Source: Larix kaempferi (Eukaryota; Streptophyta; Pinopsida; Pinales; Pinaceae). From it: a stretch of DNA of 64,000 bases. The position numbers and the translations under genes are program-made. The stretch lies in NCBI GenBank assembly GCA_027924585.1, contig BSBM01000809.1, positions 7,845,001 to 7,909,000 of the forward strand, in the 5' to 3' direction. The notes beneath the pieces are model-generated. The model was not told where the DNA came from. It made no database searches and saw only the letters and a program-made list of their open reading frames with translations. This document shows positions 23,205 through 33,896 of this stretch, piece by piece. Positions within the stretch are counted from its first letter, which is position 1. The number at the start of each line of letters is the position of its first letter.

Positions 23205-23355
23205 AAAAACAAGTTAATTGCATGACAATTGCCACCCTAGATTTGTTTTCAAGATAACTGCAAGATACTTGCCTCCCTATGCGGTTGCAAGATAAACCCT
23301 TCTTGAAGGTGAAAAAGACGTCACCCAATCTAAGATCATCGGTTCTCCTATAAAA
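23205..23355 (+). promoter_or_regulatory. Core promoter, Gnk2-like gene 1
   Basis: Contains 'caagttaattgcatgac', 'gatttgttttcaagataact', the palindromic GCAAGATACTTGC, then GACGTCAC at 23318-23325 (an ACGT-core TGA/bZIP-type site) overlapping CCAAT, and a TATA box TATAAAA at 23349-23355. The ATG is about 90 bp beyond the TATA box. The TGACG-type site fits a defence gene, but inducibility is inference. Confidence 0.65.
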
Positions 23356-23440
23356 ATGGAGGCGCCCGGGCACGTTCATAACATTGCAATAACATTTGGC
23401 ATTTGAAGAGTTTATTGGAGGAGAGATATTTGAGGCAGCC

Positions 23441-23821
23441 ATGGCGGTCATGATCAGATCATTGGGCGTTGCGTTAGCGGTAGTAGTACTAATCGTGGTG
23501 CTAACAAACAGCGCGGCAGGCGATCGCGATCTGACTCCAGGCATCAGATATACCTTCGCTTGTAACACGATTCAACTCACAAGTGGAAATACGAATCTCT
23601 TGGAGCTGCTCAGCTTGGTGGAGTTATATCACGGAAAACAAGAGATTGCACCGTTCTACGGGGATGGAGAGTGCCCTTATGCAACCAGTAACTCTTATTG
23701 CACCGCCTGTCTTTCAGACATTGTTTACAACGTCTTCACCCTTTGCGGCTACGAGCCCATCGGTGCTCAAGTTACCAGTTCCGCTGGTTGTTACGTACGC
23801 TACGAACAGTACTCCTTTTAG
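23441..23821 (+). CDS. Gnk2-like (DUF26) secreted antifungal-type protein, copy 1
   Basis: 126 aa. ATG 23441 is chosen for its good context (gccATGG) and because it opens a signal peptide: MAVMIRSLGV, then a Leu/Val/Ala-rich core ending near NSAAG (about residue 27). The mature part has six cysteines (41, 78, 87, 90, 102, 117), including C-x8-C-x2-C of DUF26 at 78-90, and ends GCYVRYEQYSF, as in ginkbilobin-2-type proteins. Those are secreted lectin-like proteins that bind mannose and inhibit fungi. By alignment from memory, two of the three mannose contacts are present (Asn42, Glu122), but the Arg is Gln110, so sugar binding is uncertain. There are no introns. A TATA box and ACGT-core site lie upstream; AATAAA at 23848-23853 follows the stop. 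Gene 2 is at 51418. Confidence 0.9.
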   Translation: MAVMIRSLGVALAVVVLIVVLTNSAAGDRDLTPGIRYTFACNTIQLTSGNTNLLELLSLVELYHGKQEIAPFYGDGECPYATSNSYCTACLSDIVYNVFTLCGYEPIGAQVTSSAGCYVRYEQYSF

Positions 23822-24180
23822 CATCAATACGAGTACTTTAATGAATTAATAAACTCTTGTATTTTCAGGAATCTAGCGTTCCTAGCTTGTTGATGTTGAG
23901 CTATGCCCATCAATGAGTATGTTGCTCTTCTTCATAAATTAATATTGTTGATGCTGTGCTATGCCCATCAAATAATGAATTAATTGATGCTGGGCTATGC
24001 CCATCAATTAATCAATACTTTAATAAATGCTGTGCTATGCCCATTAATGAATATGTAGCTCTTCTTCATAAATTAATAAGCTGTTGTATTTTCCATTTCT
24101 CTTTACCTCGTGGCCTTATTGCTTGTTTTTTTCTCCAGATCTGCCGTTATTACTTTCGTTAGTTATTGTGATTTACTCTT
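23822..24180 (+). other. 3' region of gene 1 with four hairpin repeats
   Basis: Four repeats with the core GCTATGCCCATC/TAA at 23890-23914, 23948-23971, 23984-24006 and 24021-24048. Each can fold as TTGATG...CATCAA around GCTATGC; in the fourth the arms are AATG/CATT instead of GATG/CATC, a compensating change. AATAAA occurs at 23848-23853, before the repeats, so whether they are transcribed depends on the polyadenylation site used. The unit 2 counterpart is 51784-52142. Confidence 0.65.
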
Positions 24181-24286
24181 TGTATCTCAATGAATCTATT
24201 TTGATGGACTTATAAATATTTATTTTTCTTAATCCATGTAATAATTTTCAAGTTATATATACTGATAACTCATAAATCAAACTTTA

Positions 24287-24404
24287 ACTAAATTTCATAT
24301 GAAGAGCATACCTACCTTTTAAGTATCACCAATAACATCTTCCTGCTAAATTTCATATGAAGAGCATACCTACCTTTTAAGTATCACCAATAACATCTTC
24401 CTGC
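24287..24404. repeat. 58-bp direct repeat, unit 1 only
   Basis: The stretch from 'aatttcatatgaagagcata' to 'aacatcttcctg' occurs twice in tandem here and once in unit 2 (near 52255), a small post-duplication change. From 24405 to about 25070 I see no gene or repeat. Confidence 0.85.
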
Positions 24405-25069
24405 AACACTTACTTTCAAATCGAATCACTCAGTTATATACTTTTCGTTATATTTATATTCATATTCATATTAAGGTTTTTATAGTTTATTTCAAAATAA
24501 CCAATTTATTCAGAGGTCACCTAGCCTGCTGGGAGTCATCGGCTCATCGAGGACACATGTTTTTATACTGTCTTTTCGTTTTAAATCTGCAAATTTCTCC
24601 ATTTAAAGCAATATTCTAAGAAAGAACAATGAAGGTATACGTTTACTATTGGGGTATAATTTTATGTAAGTAAAAACGCTTTTCCTTAGTATTAAGTAAG
24701 TTTTATAGTAGAGATTGTTATTTTTTAATATATAAATATGGATTACTATTTTTAGTTACTAATATTGATAGTTATGGTTATTGTTTTACTAAGGATTTTA
24801 ACTTTTGTGGAGAGTCTCAAAAAGTTATTGTTGAACTTGTGTGGGGATTATATGAAGCTTACTTCCCACCATTCTAGTTATTTACCCTTTTAATTAATAA
24901 TGATTGTAGCTAGAATTGTAAGGAAATAAAAATTATAGAACTTGTCCTTATCTCCAACATTCACAACCTTTTAAATTTCGCTGACATAAACCAATGTCTC
25001 GAAGCCTTATTATTCATATTTTAAAAGTAGGGATAAAAATAGCCCGTCAAATTGTGGGCTTGTTATGAG

Positions 25070-26640
25070 TACTTATTTTTAAGTTAAATGAAGGGTAGAG
25101 GTTATAGAGGTCATTGGTTAGGGGTATGAGATAAGATCTTTAAGATGATATTGCGAGTTTTCAATTTTAAGGGTTAGAGGGTATAGGGGTTAAGGTTGTA
25201 GGAGTTAGGGTTATAATGGTTATTGGATAAGGCTTATAGGTAAATATTTTTGGGATTTATATTTGATAGATTTTGAGGGTGATAACATTATGGATTTAAT
25301 AGTCATACATATTAGGGGTTATGGGTTAGGGTTTAGGGTGATAGGATTTAGGGTTTAAATAGTTCTATGCAATATTGGTTGGTAGTTATGAATTTATGGT
25401 GGCTAACGAAGAGGATTTATAATCATTATATTTTATCCAAAATATGGGTTAATCGTGGTGAGAGTAACATGTAAGGGGTTATATGTTTAAACAAAGTAAC
25501 AATTTAGGGTTTCAGATTACATGGTAAGGTTTTAAGTTAATGGGGATTAAAGGTTATAGGTGTTAATACATAGGGGTTATAGGGATCAATGGATATGTTC
25601 TTAGAGGTATGTGGTGGGATGTTAGGGGTGATATGATGAATGATTATTTGGGTTATGTGTTTCTAGAGGTTACTTGTTAGGGGTTATGATGGTTTAGTGA
25701 TATTGGCTATAAGGGTTTACCATTATAAAAGTAGGGGTGATAAGCATAGCATATTAGGTAATACATTAGTTAGGGGTTGGGGATTATGATGGTATGGTTA
25801 GGGGTTACATGGGATAATGTTTATAGCGGTTAAGGGTTGGGGATGAAAGGGTTTACAAACCATAAGGATTAGGCTTATATTTGTTATGCTAAGGGGATTA
25901 TATACGTAAGACGTTAGAGTTGTTAGAATTGATCATGGTTAAAAGGTGACTAGTACGAGATATTATATCAATTAAGGGTTTGGGGCTAGCAATATTAGAG
26001 GCTATGATGCATAAATGTTGGGGATTGTATGGGTAATGAATATGATGGATTGGAGAGTTTACTAGTTAAAGTTTATAATGCTTATGGAATAACACTAGTT
26101 AAGGTATTTTAGGGTAGTGAAATATAAGTGATAGAAGTAATAACAAAGAGGGGAAAGCGTTAAGTTTGATGGGGGTCATGGGATATAAAGATAAGAGATT
26201 ATAGTTTTTAGTAGATGTTGATAGGGATTAAGGACTAGGGGTCTTATGGATTGTGGATTATAGTGGTTTCTAGTTAGAGATTACACTGATTAGTGGTTCG
26301 GAATTATGGGATAAGGTTGTATGAATAAGGGATTCGAGGTTAGTGCTTAAATAGGTTACATATTATTTAGTTTAGGTGTTGGTGGACAATGGTTAAGCAT
26401 GTTAGGTATAATGCTAAATGGTAAATTATGAGCAAATTTAGAAGGAATATAATGGTTATGGGTTATAAATTTCAAAATATAGGTATTATAGTTGTTAGTG
26501 GCTATAATGATTAAAGATTAAGAATGATATACATTAGTGGTTATAATGGTTAGAAGTTAAGGATTAGGGTGATGTCGGTTACCATGAGAGCGAGGAATTA
26601 TATGAGATATGAGACTAGAGTTATGGGTTTGAAGTTTGTT
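25070..26640 (+). repeat. C-depleted telomere-like tract, unit 1
   Basis: About 1.6 kb of degenerate G/T/A sequence built on 'ggttatagggttaggg' themes. It includes plant telomere-like TTTAGGG words near 25325-25360 ('gggttagggtttaggg'). Sampled lines have about 3 C and 17-19 G per 60 bases on the plus strand, a strong strand bias. No reading frame is conserved. The unit 2 copy is 52985-54545. It resembles interstitial telomere-like DNA known from conifers; origin is inference. Confidence 0.7.
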
Positions 26641-27011
26641 TTCTGTAAGCAAGAAAAAAATTAGATTAAGTAGGAACCTTCATTACAAAAAGAGATCAAG
26701 TCTCATAGGGCCTTTCATGCCCAGATATTCTGTCACACCAACTTACAGCACAAAACAAAAGCGCTCCTGAGACTTCTACACAGAACCTATCTAAACCCTT
26801 GACACGGTTACATAAGCCCATAGAAAAGACAGTCTCAAAAAAAGGTCTAGAGACTGTGCTCGAAAAACCAATAGACAGGATATTACAGCTGAAACTGGAG
26901 AGGAAATTATAAATATGGCTACTGCGGGTGAATCCCGTCAGCACCAAACTAAAGTAACAGAAAAGAGAGACCATTAAATAGTGAACATCAAAAAACCAAT
27001 CTGAAAACCCA

Positions 27012-28062
27012 TCATTTTGGAGCGATGTTCTTACGGATCATAGTGCCTATGTGGAGGCCACCGAGCTTGTTTTCATCTGCAGGAAAAAGTTGACCACCCA
27101 AACCATGAAGAGGACAAGAGACTGGAAGATGAGTACAAGAGACTGGAAGATGCGGCATAAAGGTATCAATAGCAGTAGTCGGAGCTTCCGTAGAAAGGCC
27201 CAGTTTATGATCAATTCGGTCAATTGTCCGGTGCATAGAGCAATTATCCTCCAAATGTGCTTTCCAGGCATGTGTCAGTTCAGCCTCACCCAAAGCCTTA
27301 TTTTCCCTGTCCATCATGACATGGGAGAGGAGATCCTAAGTAAACCAATAGGTGGTAATTGTCCTGTCATAGACAGACAAATGACCAGCAGTAGTCCCTG
27401 GATCACTTATCCACTCTTCAACCTCTTCTCTGACATTGCCAATATTCAGGGCTTTAACCTACTCCCATAGGTCCTTCTCATCACATTCGATTTCCTCCAT
27501 GATAATTAGAGGGATCCACTTGCAAAAAAACTGGGTCGTCTTTCCTACTTTCAGAAGCTCACCTGTAGTTTTCCGTCGCCCATCAACCTTTTTACCCTTA
27601 CTTACATTATGCTTGGGAGCCATCTCACGAGTCACTCCATGAAGAGGATAACACCAAATTATCACTTTAAAACTCCCAACAATACTATCCGCAACATACA
27701 TAATGCAGGGTGTAGGGGATCACTCGTAATAAATAGACGAACAATGCAAGCGAAAATCAGTAACAATGCTAAATCCATTCATCATGCTGATGGGTTGCAT
27801 GAAAAACCCATACCTCTCTCGAATAATCTACCTAATGTTGCGTACCCTACCTTTCAATGGATGAAGGAGGTTGTAGGATTTGCCCATAATTGAGAATTGA
27901 GGTGAAATCATGGGAGGTTATGTCCCAATTAAATTCTGAAGCACCGACTTCGCATGATGATTTTTTATTGGACTTCCCATAGGTGTTAATCGAGCTAGAC
28001 AGGTGGGTGTTCGTCATGGTGACCAGGGTTGGACACATGCTACCTACCGAGTTCTGGTACAA
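27012..28062 (-). pseudogene. Coding-like LINE tail or separate ORF, unrecognised
   Basis: Downstream of RNase H, open stretches at 27847-28062, 27459-27701 and 27012-27317 can be read on the minus strand, with stops between them. The second holds MAPKHNVSKGKKVDGRRK; the third contains a duplicated HLPVSC. Both units keep these frames with mostly conservative differences. I do not recognise the product; it may be a C-terminal extension of the LINE ORF2 or an older gene fragment. Confidence 0.35.
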
Positions 28063-28104
28063 CCTTATGTCATTAGCTCCCAGGTGGGTGCATTGTGTTT
28101 GCCA

Positions 28105-28589
28105 TTACTTACGTCCCTCGTCCGTTATTTTTCCTTCATTTATTCTTTCCCCGTTGCATTCCCCAATGTTGGATAACATGTTAGCCACCTTGTTACCATC
28201 ACGTTTAACATGAGTAAAAGACCAAGCATGGCAACCACAGAGGAGTTCCATGAGCCACTCGACCTGGGACATCAAACACCAACTCTTCACAACCTTGGCT
28301 ACAGTTTGTCCACCCTATATCTTCTTTGCGATATGGATGATGACGTATGAGTCCTCTTCAATGACCATGGGTTCCCAGTGGTTGTGGATGGAAATTCTAA
28401 TTCCATGCAACAAACCTTCAACTTCATCCCATTGTTGGTGTCGACGCCAATATTCTTGTAGAAGTATTGAAGAACAACTCCTTCACTATTTCTGATAATT
28501 CCTCCAAATCCGACCAGACCGGGGATTCCTTTCGAAGCTGTTGGTTGTGGAGCCTCATCTTCCAGTCTCATAGATGATGATTCAACCAT
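28105..28589 (-). pseudogene. LINE RNase H domain, unit 1
   Basis: KGIPGLVGFGGIIRNSEGVVL (28589 piece) and, after a frameshift, SFTHVKRDGNKVANMLSN (28290 piece) match the start and end of plant LINE RNase H domains. The expected preceding PPRVHFELKFDG lies at about 29080-29110, 500 bp away. RNase H would remove the RNA strand during target-primed reverse transcription. This copy is broken. Confidence 0.75.
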
Positions 28590-28594
28590 GCTTG

Positions 28595-29090
28595 TACCCC
28601 AGGTTTGGTTATGATCCCGGCAAGCGCAACGGGGGGTATAAGGAAGTGGTGCACTACCCCGGCTAGGCGGCGCAGGGGCCAGCGAGCCCCTAAAAGAAAT
28701 TTTTTTATGGGTTGTTTTTTCGCCAACAGATTACAGGCATATGGTTTTTGGGTAACCCATGGTATTTTACCATTGTATTCCCCTTTATAAGAAATACATT
28801 GTAATACAGATAGGGTTGATGTATTAGGTATTATGCATTTTAAAGATCTCTTAGATCATGGAAGAGAGACTGTGAGACAGTGAAGATGAAGTGCAGTGGA
28901 TGTGTTGCAGGTTGTATCCCTTCATTTGTTGGATGGTATAATAATAAGGACTGGCAATTTCAGTGTGGACGTAGCTCATCTTTGGTGAAACACGATATAT
29001 TGGTGCCTCTCTTGTAATGTGTTTGTGTAATTTGTATTTGCATCTTGTTTATTATTGTTGCTCTGCGATCCTATTTCTCTAACAAAATCC
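28595..29090 (+). mobile_element. Insertion within LINE RNase H, solo-LTR-like
   Basis: About 500 bp separates the two parts of the RNase H domain. On the plus strand it is GC-rich at its left (28618-28690), has a TTTATAAG TATA-like word near 28783, and ends TCTCTAACA at about 29085, like a plant LTR terminus. No clear matching TG start or target duplication was found. It is present at the same place in unit 2 (about 56500-56995), so it predates the duplication. Confidence 0.4.
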
Positions 29091-29389
29091 CCATCAAATT
29101 TTAGCTCGAAATGGACCCTAGGAGGAGGGTTCCATAGAATTGGATTAAGATGAGCCGTTGGTCATTCCTGAAGCCATCTCGAGTTCTGTGGTGAGTAGTC
29201 CAAACACCATCCTATGAGAATCTATTTTTCTTGGTCATCTATTTCCCTGTCCCAGTCCACCCACTGGCTAATTTTAATGGTTTCTCGAATATACTTGTCG
29301 AACTTGTTCCAGACCATCTGCAAAGAATTCCTTTTACCCTCAAAGATCCCTCCATTACGCTCCTTCCATATTGCCCACATTAGAGAGCC

Positions 29390-29690
29390 TCAGAACATGA
29401 GCCAAATCTTTAGGATGACAGGGTTTTCGAATGCCTCCCTATCCCAGTTTTTGATAGTTTGGGTGGGTTTCCCTTTGACCCTGTCCGTCCTTCGGAATAT
29501 TACTGCTCCCCAATCCCATAGAGAAGAGGCCGAAGCGAAAGATTCTAGGATTTGGTTTATAGATTCATCCTTGCCTTCACAAAGAACACACCAAAAGGGA
29601 CTGGGCATGCCTCTTGTTATGAGGTTCTCTCTTGTCAAGATGCGCCTGTAAGAAACCAGCCAGATGAAGGTTGTTATTTTGGGCCAAAGG
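29390..29690 (-). pseudogene. LINE zinc-binding RT-associated region, unit 1
   Basis: ARENLITRGM-like sequence followed by FWCVLCEGKDESINQILESF matches the zf-RVT region after plant LINE reverse transcriptases. The first two cysteines remain; the later His and Cys ligands appear replaced (Gln and Phe). Frames are broken in unit 1; the unit 2 copy is open for 166 aa at 57091-57591. Confidence 0.65.
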
Positions 29691-30209
29691 TTAAATTCCC
29701 AGACCGACTTCCAGTCCAGCCCAAGATATGGGTCATCTTGGCTAAATTGTAGGTCATTGCGCTCTTTAGTGGAATAAATTCCTTTTGTTTGGTACCCCCA
29801 TCTAAGTTTATCCAGTTGGTTCTAGAGTCGGATACAATGATCCAACACGGTTTCCATATTCTTGGGTATCTCACCCCTAGGAAACATTGCTCCCACCAAT
29901 TTTGTGGTTGCCATTCGCGAAAATCCTCATCAACCTGTTCTTCTTTCCAAAATTGGCACAGTTTAGTTAGGCCCAGATCCTTGGCACGAGACTAGCTGCT
30001 GTGGATTCCTTGATGGTTAATGATTCTCGGGATATGTTGTGAGGATTACTCAAAAAATTTGCATCCTTCCCCTCCTTGACTTCCCAAAAACTATGACTTT
30101 GGATAATCCTTCTGTTATTATGGGCATTATTCCATACATGGTAGCCCAGTAGGTTTTTAGTGAATCTGATCATATCTTGTTTGGGTTTCCCCGAGGCATA
30201 CTTATTGTG

Positions 30210-31722
30210 CTAGAGTTTGGCCCTCGGCTCCTCTTTGTGTGACACCCAAATCCACCATATCTTTGCACCAAGAACTTCACCATTCTTCGATGGATCTATC
30301 ATCCCAAGACCCCCCACAACCTTTGGTTTGAAAATAGTGACCCAACTAACCAAATACCAACGGTGTTTTACTTGATTACCTCCCCACAGGAACTGTCGTT
30401 GAATTGATCTGATTTTCTTGAGAACCGCTTTAGGGGAAGCCAAGGTGGAAAAAAGATAAACAGGAATGGCTTGGAGAACAAATTTCACAAGCACAATTCT
30501 ACTGGCCAGGTTAAGAGATTTGAAAGCCCAGTTATCTAGTTTTCGTCTTAATTTCAAGAGGAGGTCCTCCCATGAGACTTTCCGAATCACCTCATCAGCA
30601 AGAGGATCACCGAGATATTTTGATGGAAGGGAGCTCCCTTGGAAGCCAAGGATACGAAGAATATTCCTCTGATTTATATTTGGGGTATTGAAAAATAAAA
30701 CTTGGGATTTAGTGTCATTCACTTCCAGCCCAGAAGCTTTGGAGAAAGAATTCAAGCAATTCTTTAAGACCCTTGCTTCTTGCACCGAAGGATGCCCCAT
30801 CAGCATGGTGTCATCCACAAATTGTTGGTGTGAAATGGTCTCCATTCCAAGATGGAGATTCAGATCCTTAAGCTCCCTTTGAACAATACGTTCTTTGATA
30901 ACTCTACTCAACCCTTCTGCCATGAGGATAAATAGGAAAGGGGACAAATGAACTCCTTGTCGAATCACCCGAATAGGAGTAAAAGTTCTTGTGGGGGAGC
31001 CATTTAGAAGGATAGATAAAAAGGCGGTACAAGTGATATTCATAATCCAATGGACCCAATCCCGGTGGAACCCAAAGGCTACAAGCATCTCTTTCAAGAA
31101 TTTCCAACTTAATTTATCTTAGGCTTTGGAGATGTCCAATATTAACAGAATACCAGGTTTCTTAGTGGTTTTTTAGAGAATGGATAACTTTATGGAATAA
31201 AATGATACCATCCAAGATTTGACTCCCTTCCACAAATCCAACCTGTTCTGGGGCAATCAGGTCAGGGAGGAGAGGTTTCAGTCGGTTAGATAACACTTTA
31301 GTAATGATCTTATAAATGACATTACAGAGTTCTATAGGTATGAATTTCCCCAGGGAATCAACACCCTCCTCTTTGGGGATGCGAGTAGGAAAGGTGGATT
31401 TGAGAACTCTGAGGACTCCTTTATTCTTACCCGAGTCCTCCACAATTCTCCAGACATCATCTTTGATCAGATCCCAGAAATGATGAAAACATTTGGTGGT
31501 AAACCCATCAAGTCCAGGATCCTTCCCATCTTTCATATGATTGATAGCATCTTCAACTTCCTGTAATTCCACAGGCTTCATTAATATATTATTCTCGGCA
31601 TCAGTCACCGGCCGGGGGATGTGCCTAGTGACCACCCTGATATGGGAAGATCTAGCCTGCCAATATTTCTTCATGATAGTTTCAAAATACTTGACAACAT
31701 CATCCTCCATATCTTCCCTCAT
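30210..31722 (-). pseudogene. LINE reverse transcriptase, unit 1
   Basis: Two blocks in different frames. 31162-31722 gives DGKDPGLDGFTTKCFHHFW, ELCNVIYKIITKVLSNRL and PEQVGFVEGSQILDG, the N-terminal RT motifs. 30210-31097 gives RQGVHLSPFLFILMAEGLS, then QQFVDDTMLMG with the catalytic FVDD, and the thumb-like RKLDNWAFKSLNLASR. The enzyme would copy LINE RNA at a nicked target. The stop between the blocks (about 31100-31160) and the frame change inactivate it. Confidence 0.93.
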
Positions 31723-32201
31723 TTCTATATACTGCTTGACATCTTTTTTAACCTGGAGATCTTAGTCCTTTGGTGATTCTGAATCACCAAGTGTTGGAAG
31801 AATTTCGTGTTTCGCTCCCCCTCCTAGAGCCACTTATTGTGGGATTTTTGTTTCCACAACATCTCCTCTTGTTGTTCCCTAGCATTAACTTGCGCAAGGG
31901 TAGCTTGCTCACAAAGTTTCAGGTCCTGAGAGTACCAAGAATTCATGCCTTCTCTCTGAATTTCCTCTAGCTATTTAGTTAGAGACTGCTGATCTTAGAA
32001 TATGTTCCCAAATTCCTCCTTATTCGAGGTATGGATTTTTTCTTTCAATTTTTTCAGTTTTTGCTAGAATTGGTACATCAGGGTGCCCCTGATTGGTTCC
32101 AATTCCTCCCACCATTTACTGACAATATCTTTAAAGTGCTTATGTTCAAGCTAGAATTGTTCAAAATGAAATGTACGTCTAATGGGAAGACCACCATCAT
32201 C

Positions 32202-32891
32202 TCAAACCAGACTTCCTGGCCAATGATCGGAGCCATCCGAGGGGAGTGCTAGAGCAATCGCTTCCCTGTCCCCTGTAATCATATCCTCGGGAACAAGGAA
32301 TATGCCTAAACAGAAGGCAACGTGATGCTCACCACCTCTCATGTTATTCCATGTAAACCAAACATTCCCTGTCTCGATGTCCACCAAGCCATTCTCCTGG
32401 ATGAATTTTTTGAAGGATATATTGGCTGCATCCATGCTACATCTTCCTCCTTTCTTCTCTTCCAAAGAAGTGATCATGTTGAAATCACTGCCCATAACCC
32501 AAAGACAACCTTCATTCTCATGGGATTCCATAAATAAGAAGGATAAGAAAGCAGGTTTTTGGGACAAAACAATGGGACCATAGACATTGGTTAGAGTACC
32601 TCTTACCTCAGAATTATCAAGTTTGAAATCAGCGCTAATATAGAACCTAGAAGCATGAAAGCAGGTATGGGATATTGTCATGAGGTTCCATAAAATGGAA
32701 ATTCCACCAGCCGTTCCCTTGGAATCATTAGCAATTACCTGACTTCCACTTATAACCTACATAGTCTCAGATCTGCATTTTGTTTCTTGCAAGAATAAAA
32801 CATATGGTTTTTCCTTCCTTAACTTCATCTTCAGGTTCTTCATTTTCATTGGATTATTAACCCTAGGGATATTCCAGGTTATAATATTCAT
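32202..32891 (-). pseudogene. LINE endonuclease (EEP) domain, unit 1
   Basis: The frame opens at ATG 32891 with MNIITWNIPRVNNPMKMKNL and FLQETKC, the canonical start of LINE ORF2. One stop follows, then 32681-32202 carries LTNVYGP, VMGSDFNMI, WFTWNN and DGSDHWP, the core apurinic-like endonuclease motifs. It would nick target DNA. Beyond 32202 the frame decays for 480 bp before the RT domain. Confidence 0.88.
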
Positions 32892-32896
32892 TAGAT

Positions 32897-33512
32897 TGTT
32901 AGTTTTTCATTATTTAATTCAATTTGATCTAGGATCTTAATTGAAAGCATAACATGTACAACATATCAAGCATAAGAGGCAAGAGGCAAGAGACACAAAA
33001 CATTTCAATGGGGAAAACCAAGAAGGTGAAAAACCCCACAACTTCTTCAGAGATAGAATAAGCCACAATACAAGATCACAATGATCAAAACTTAAGAGAT
33101 AGATAACTGCAACAGCTACTCCTCCTCCACTTGTGCGCACTCCTCCTCTCTCTCACTAAAGCGAAGTGAGTGAATGAGAGAATGTGTAAAATGAGAGAGA
33201 TAAACTCTCTATTTATACACTACTTCACTCGTCTTTTAACTCTAACTAGGTCGGCGCCAACTTAACCACTTAACATAATGTTGAATGGGATGACCCCACT
33301 AGGGTGGTCTAATAACCCTTTAACCCACATGACTTATACAGGGCTGACCCCATCAAGGTGGTCTAGTAACCCATAAAGTATAAGTTACGACACTTGCAAG
33401 TACAACTGATGGCACTTCCAATCGGAGGAATAATACATCTCCGTTGGGGATACAATAAAGTACAAATACAATATACAAGTGAATATCTTCCGAAGTTACA
33501 AATACATCAACA
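32897..33512 (-). mobile_element. Copia LTR (third type), unit 1
   Basis: 616 bp, minus orientation: TGTTGATG at 33512 to AACTAACA at 32897. It shares with the other Copia LTRs the GGAG...CTCC hairpin (33423-33443), two GACC...GGTC-type hairpins (33292-33309, 33346-33363) and a TATAAATAGAGA promoter word (about 33212-33223). A polypurine tract lies just upstream (33513-33521 on the complementary strand), making it a 3' LTR. Its end is only 5 bp from the LINE ORF2 start codon and in the same sense. Confidence 0.85.
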
Positions 33513-33896
33513 CTCCCTCTTAACTAGGAAGGTATTCTCTTGACACAAGTCATCAATACATATAGGCACAAGTCTTCAATTCTGGAGTTGAATCACCATC
33601 ACTAGATCATGGAGCATATTGTCACTGCTGTTGTACTCATCATCTCAATCACTGGGCTATCTCTTAATTCTTCTCGTCATAGGAAGTTCTACAGAGCCAT
33701 CCCTTTTTCATGTTGTTTGTAGGCCTAGCCTCCTGTAGGTCTTCATCATCCTTGTCCATACTGTGTAATGCTCAGGACTGATTACGTGCACCAACAAAAC
33801 CTTGAAAGAGCATCCTAGCACAGACTATAGGATCTCCCAGGATCTTATACATGTGACCTTCACAAAACCTCGAAAGAGCTTCCGAGCACAGACTAT
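33513..33896 (-). mobile_element. Copia 3' internal remnant, unit 1
   Basis: About 380 bp of the internal region preceding the LTR, including 1.5 copies of a repeat with 'gcacagactat' and 'aaaacct(t/c)gaaagagc'. It is cut at 33897 by the end of another LTR. No coding sequence remains. Confidence 0.6.

Larger units (their letters stand above)
26650..32891 (-). mobile_element. Decayed LINE (L1-type, with RNase H), unit 1
   Basis: Read leftwards from ATG 32891: endonuclease (32891-32202), reverse transcriptase (31722-30210), a former zinc-knuckle region (about 29690-29390), then RNase H (29110-29080 and 28589-28105) split by an insertion, and a coding-like tail to about 27012. The order is that of plant L1-type ORF2 elements that acquired RNase H. 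Frameshifts separate the blocks. No ORF1 is seen; the element's 5' side is replaced by a Copia LTR. The left limit is uncertain, set where the telomere-like tract ends. Confidence 0.85.

Noticed and set aside
23396-23440. A longer start for the Gnk2-like protein
   Set aside because: The extension begins with TTG, not ATG, and adds residues before a good signal peptide; ATG 23441 has a better context.
23155-23568. A 137-residue minus-strand frame over the Gnk2-like promoter and gene start
   Set aside because: It is antisense to a gene with signal peptide and cysteine pattern; its copies in unit 2 differ with the promoter duplication.
25300-25370. True telomere
   Set aside because: The TTTAGGG words are scattered and degenerate, and the same tract is present internally in both units.
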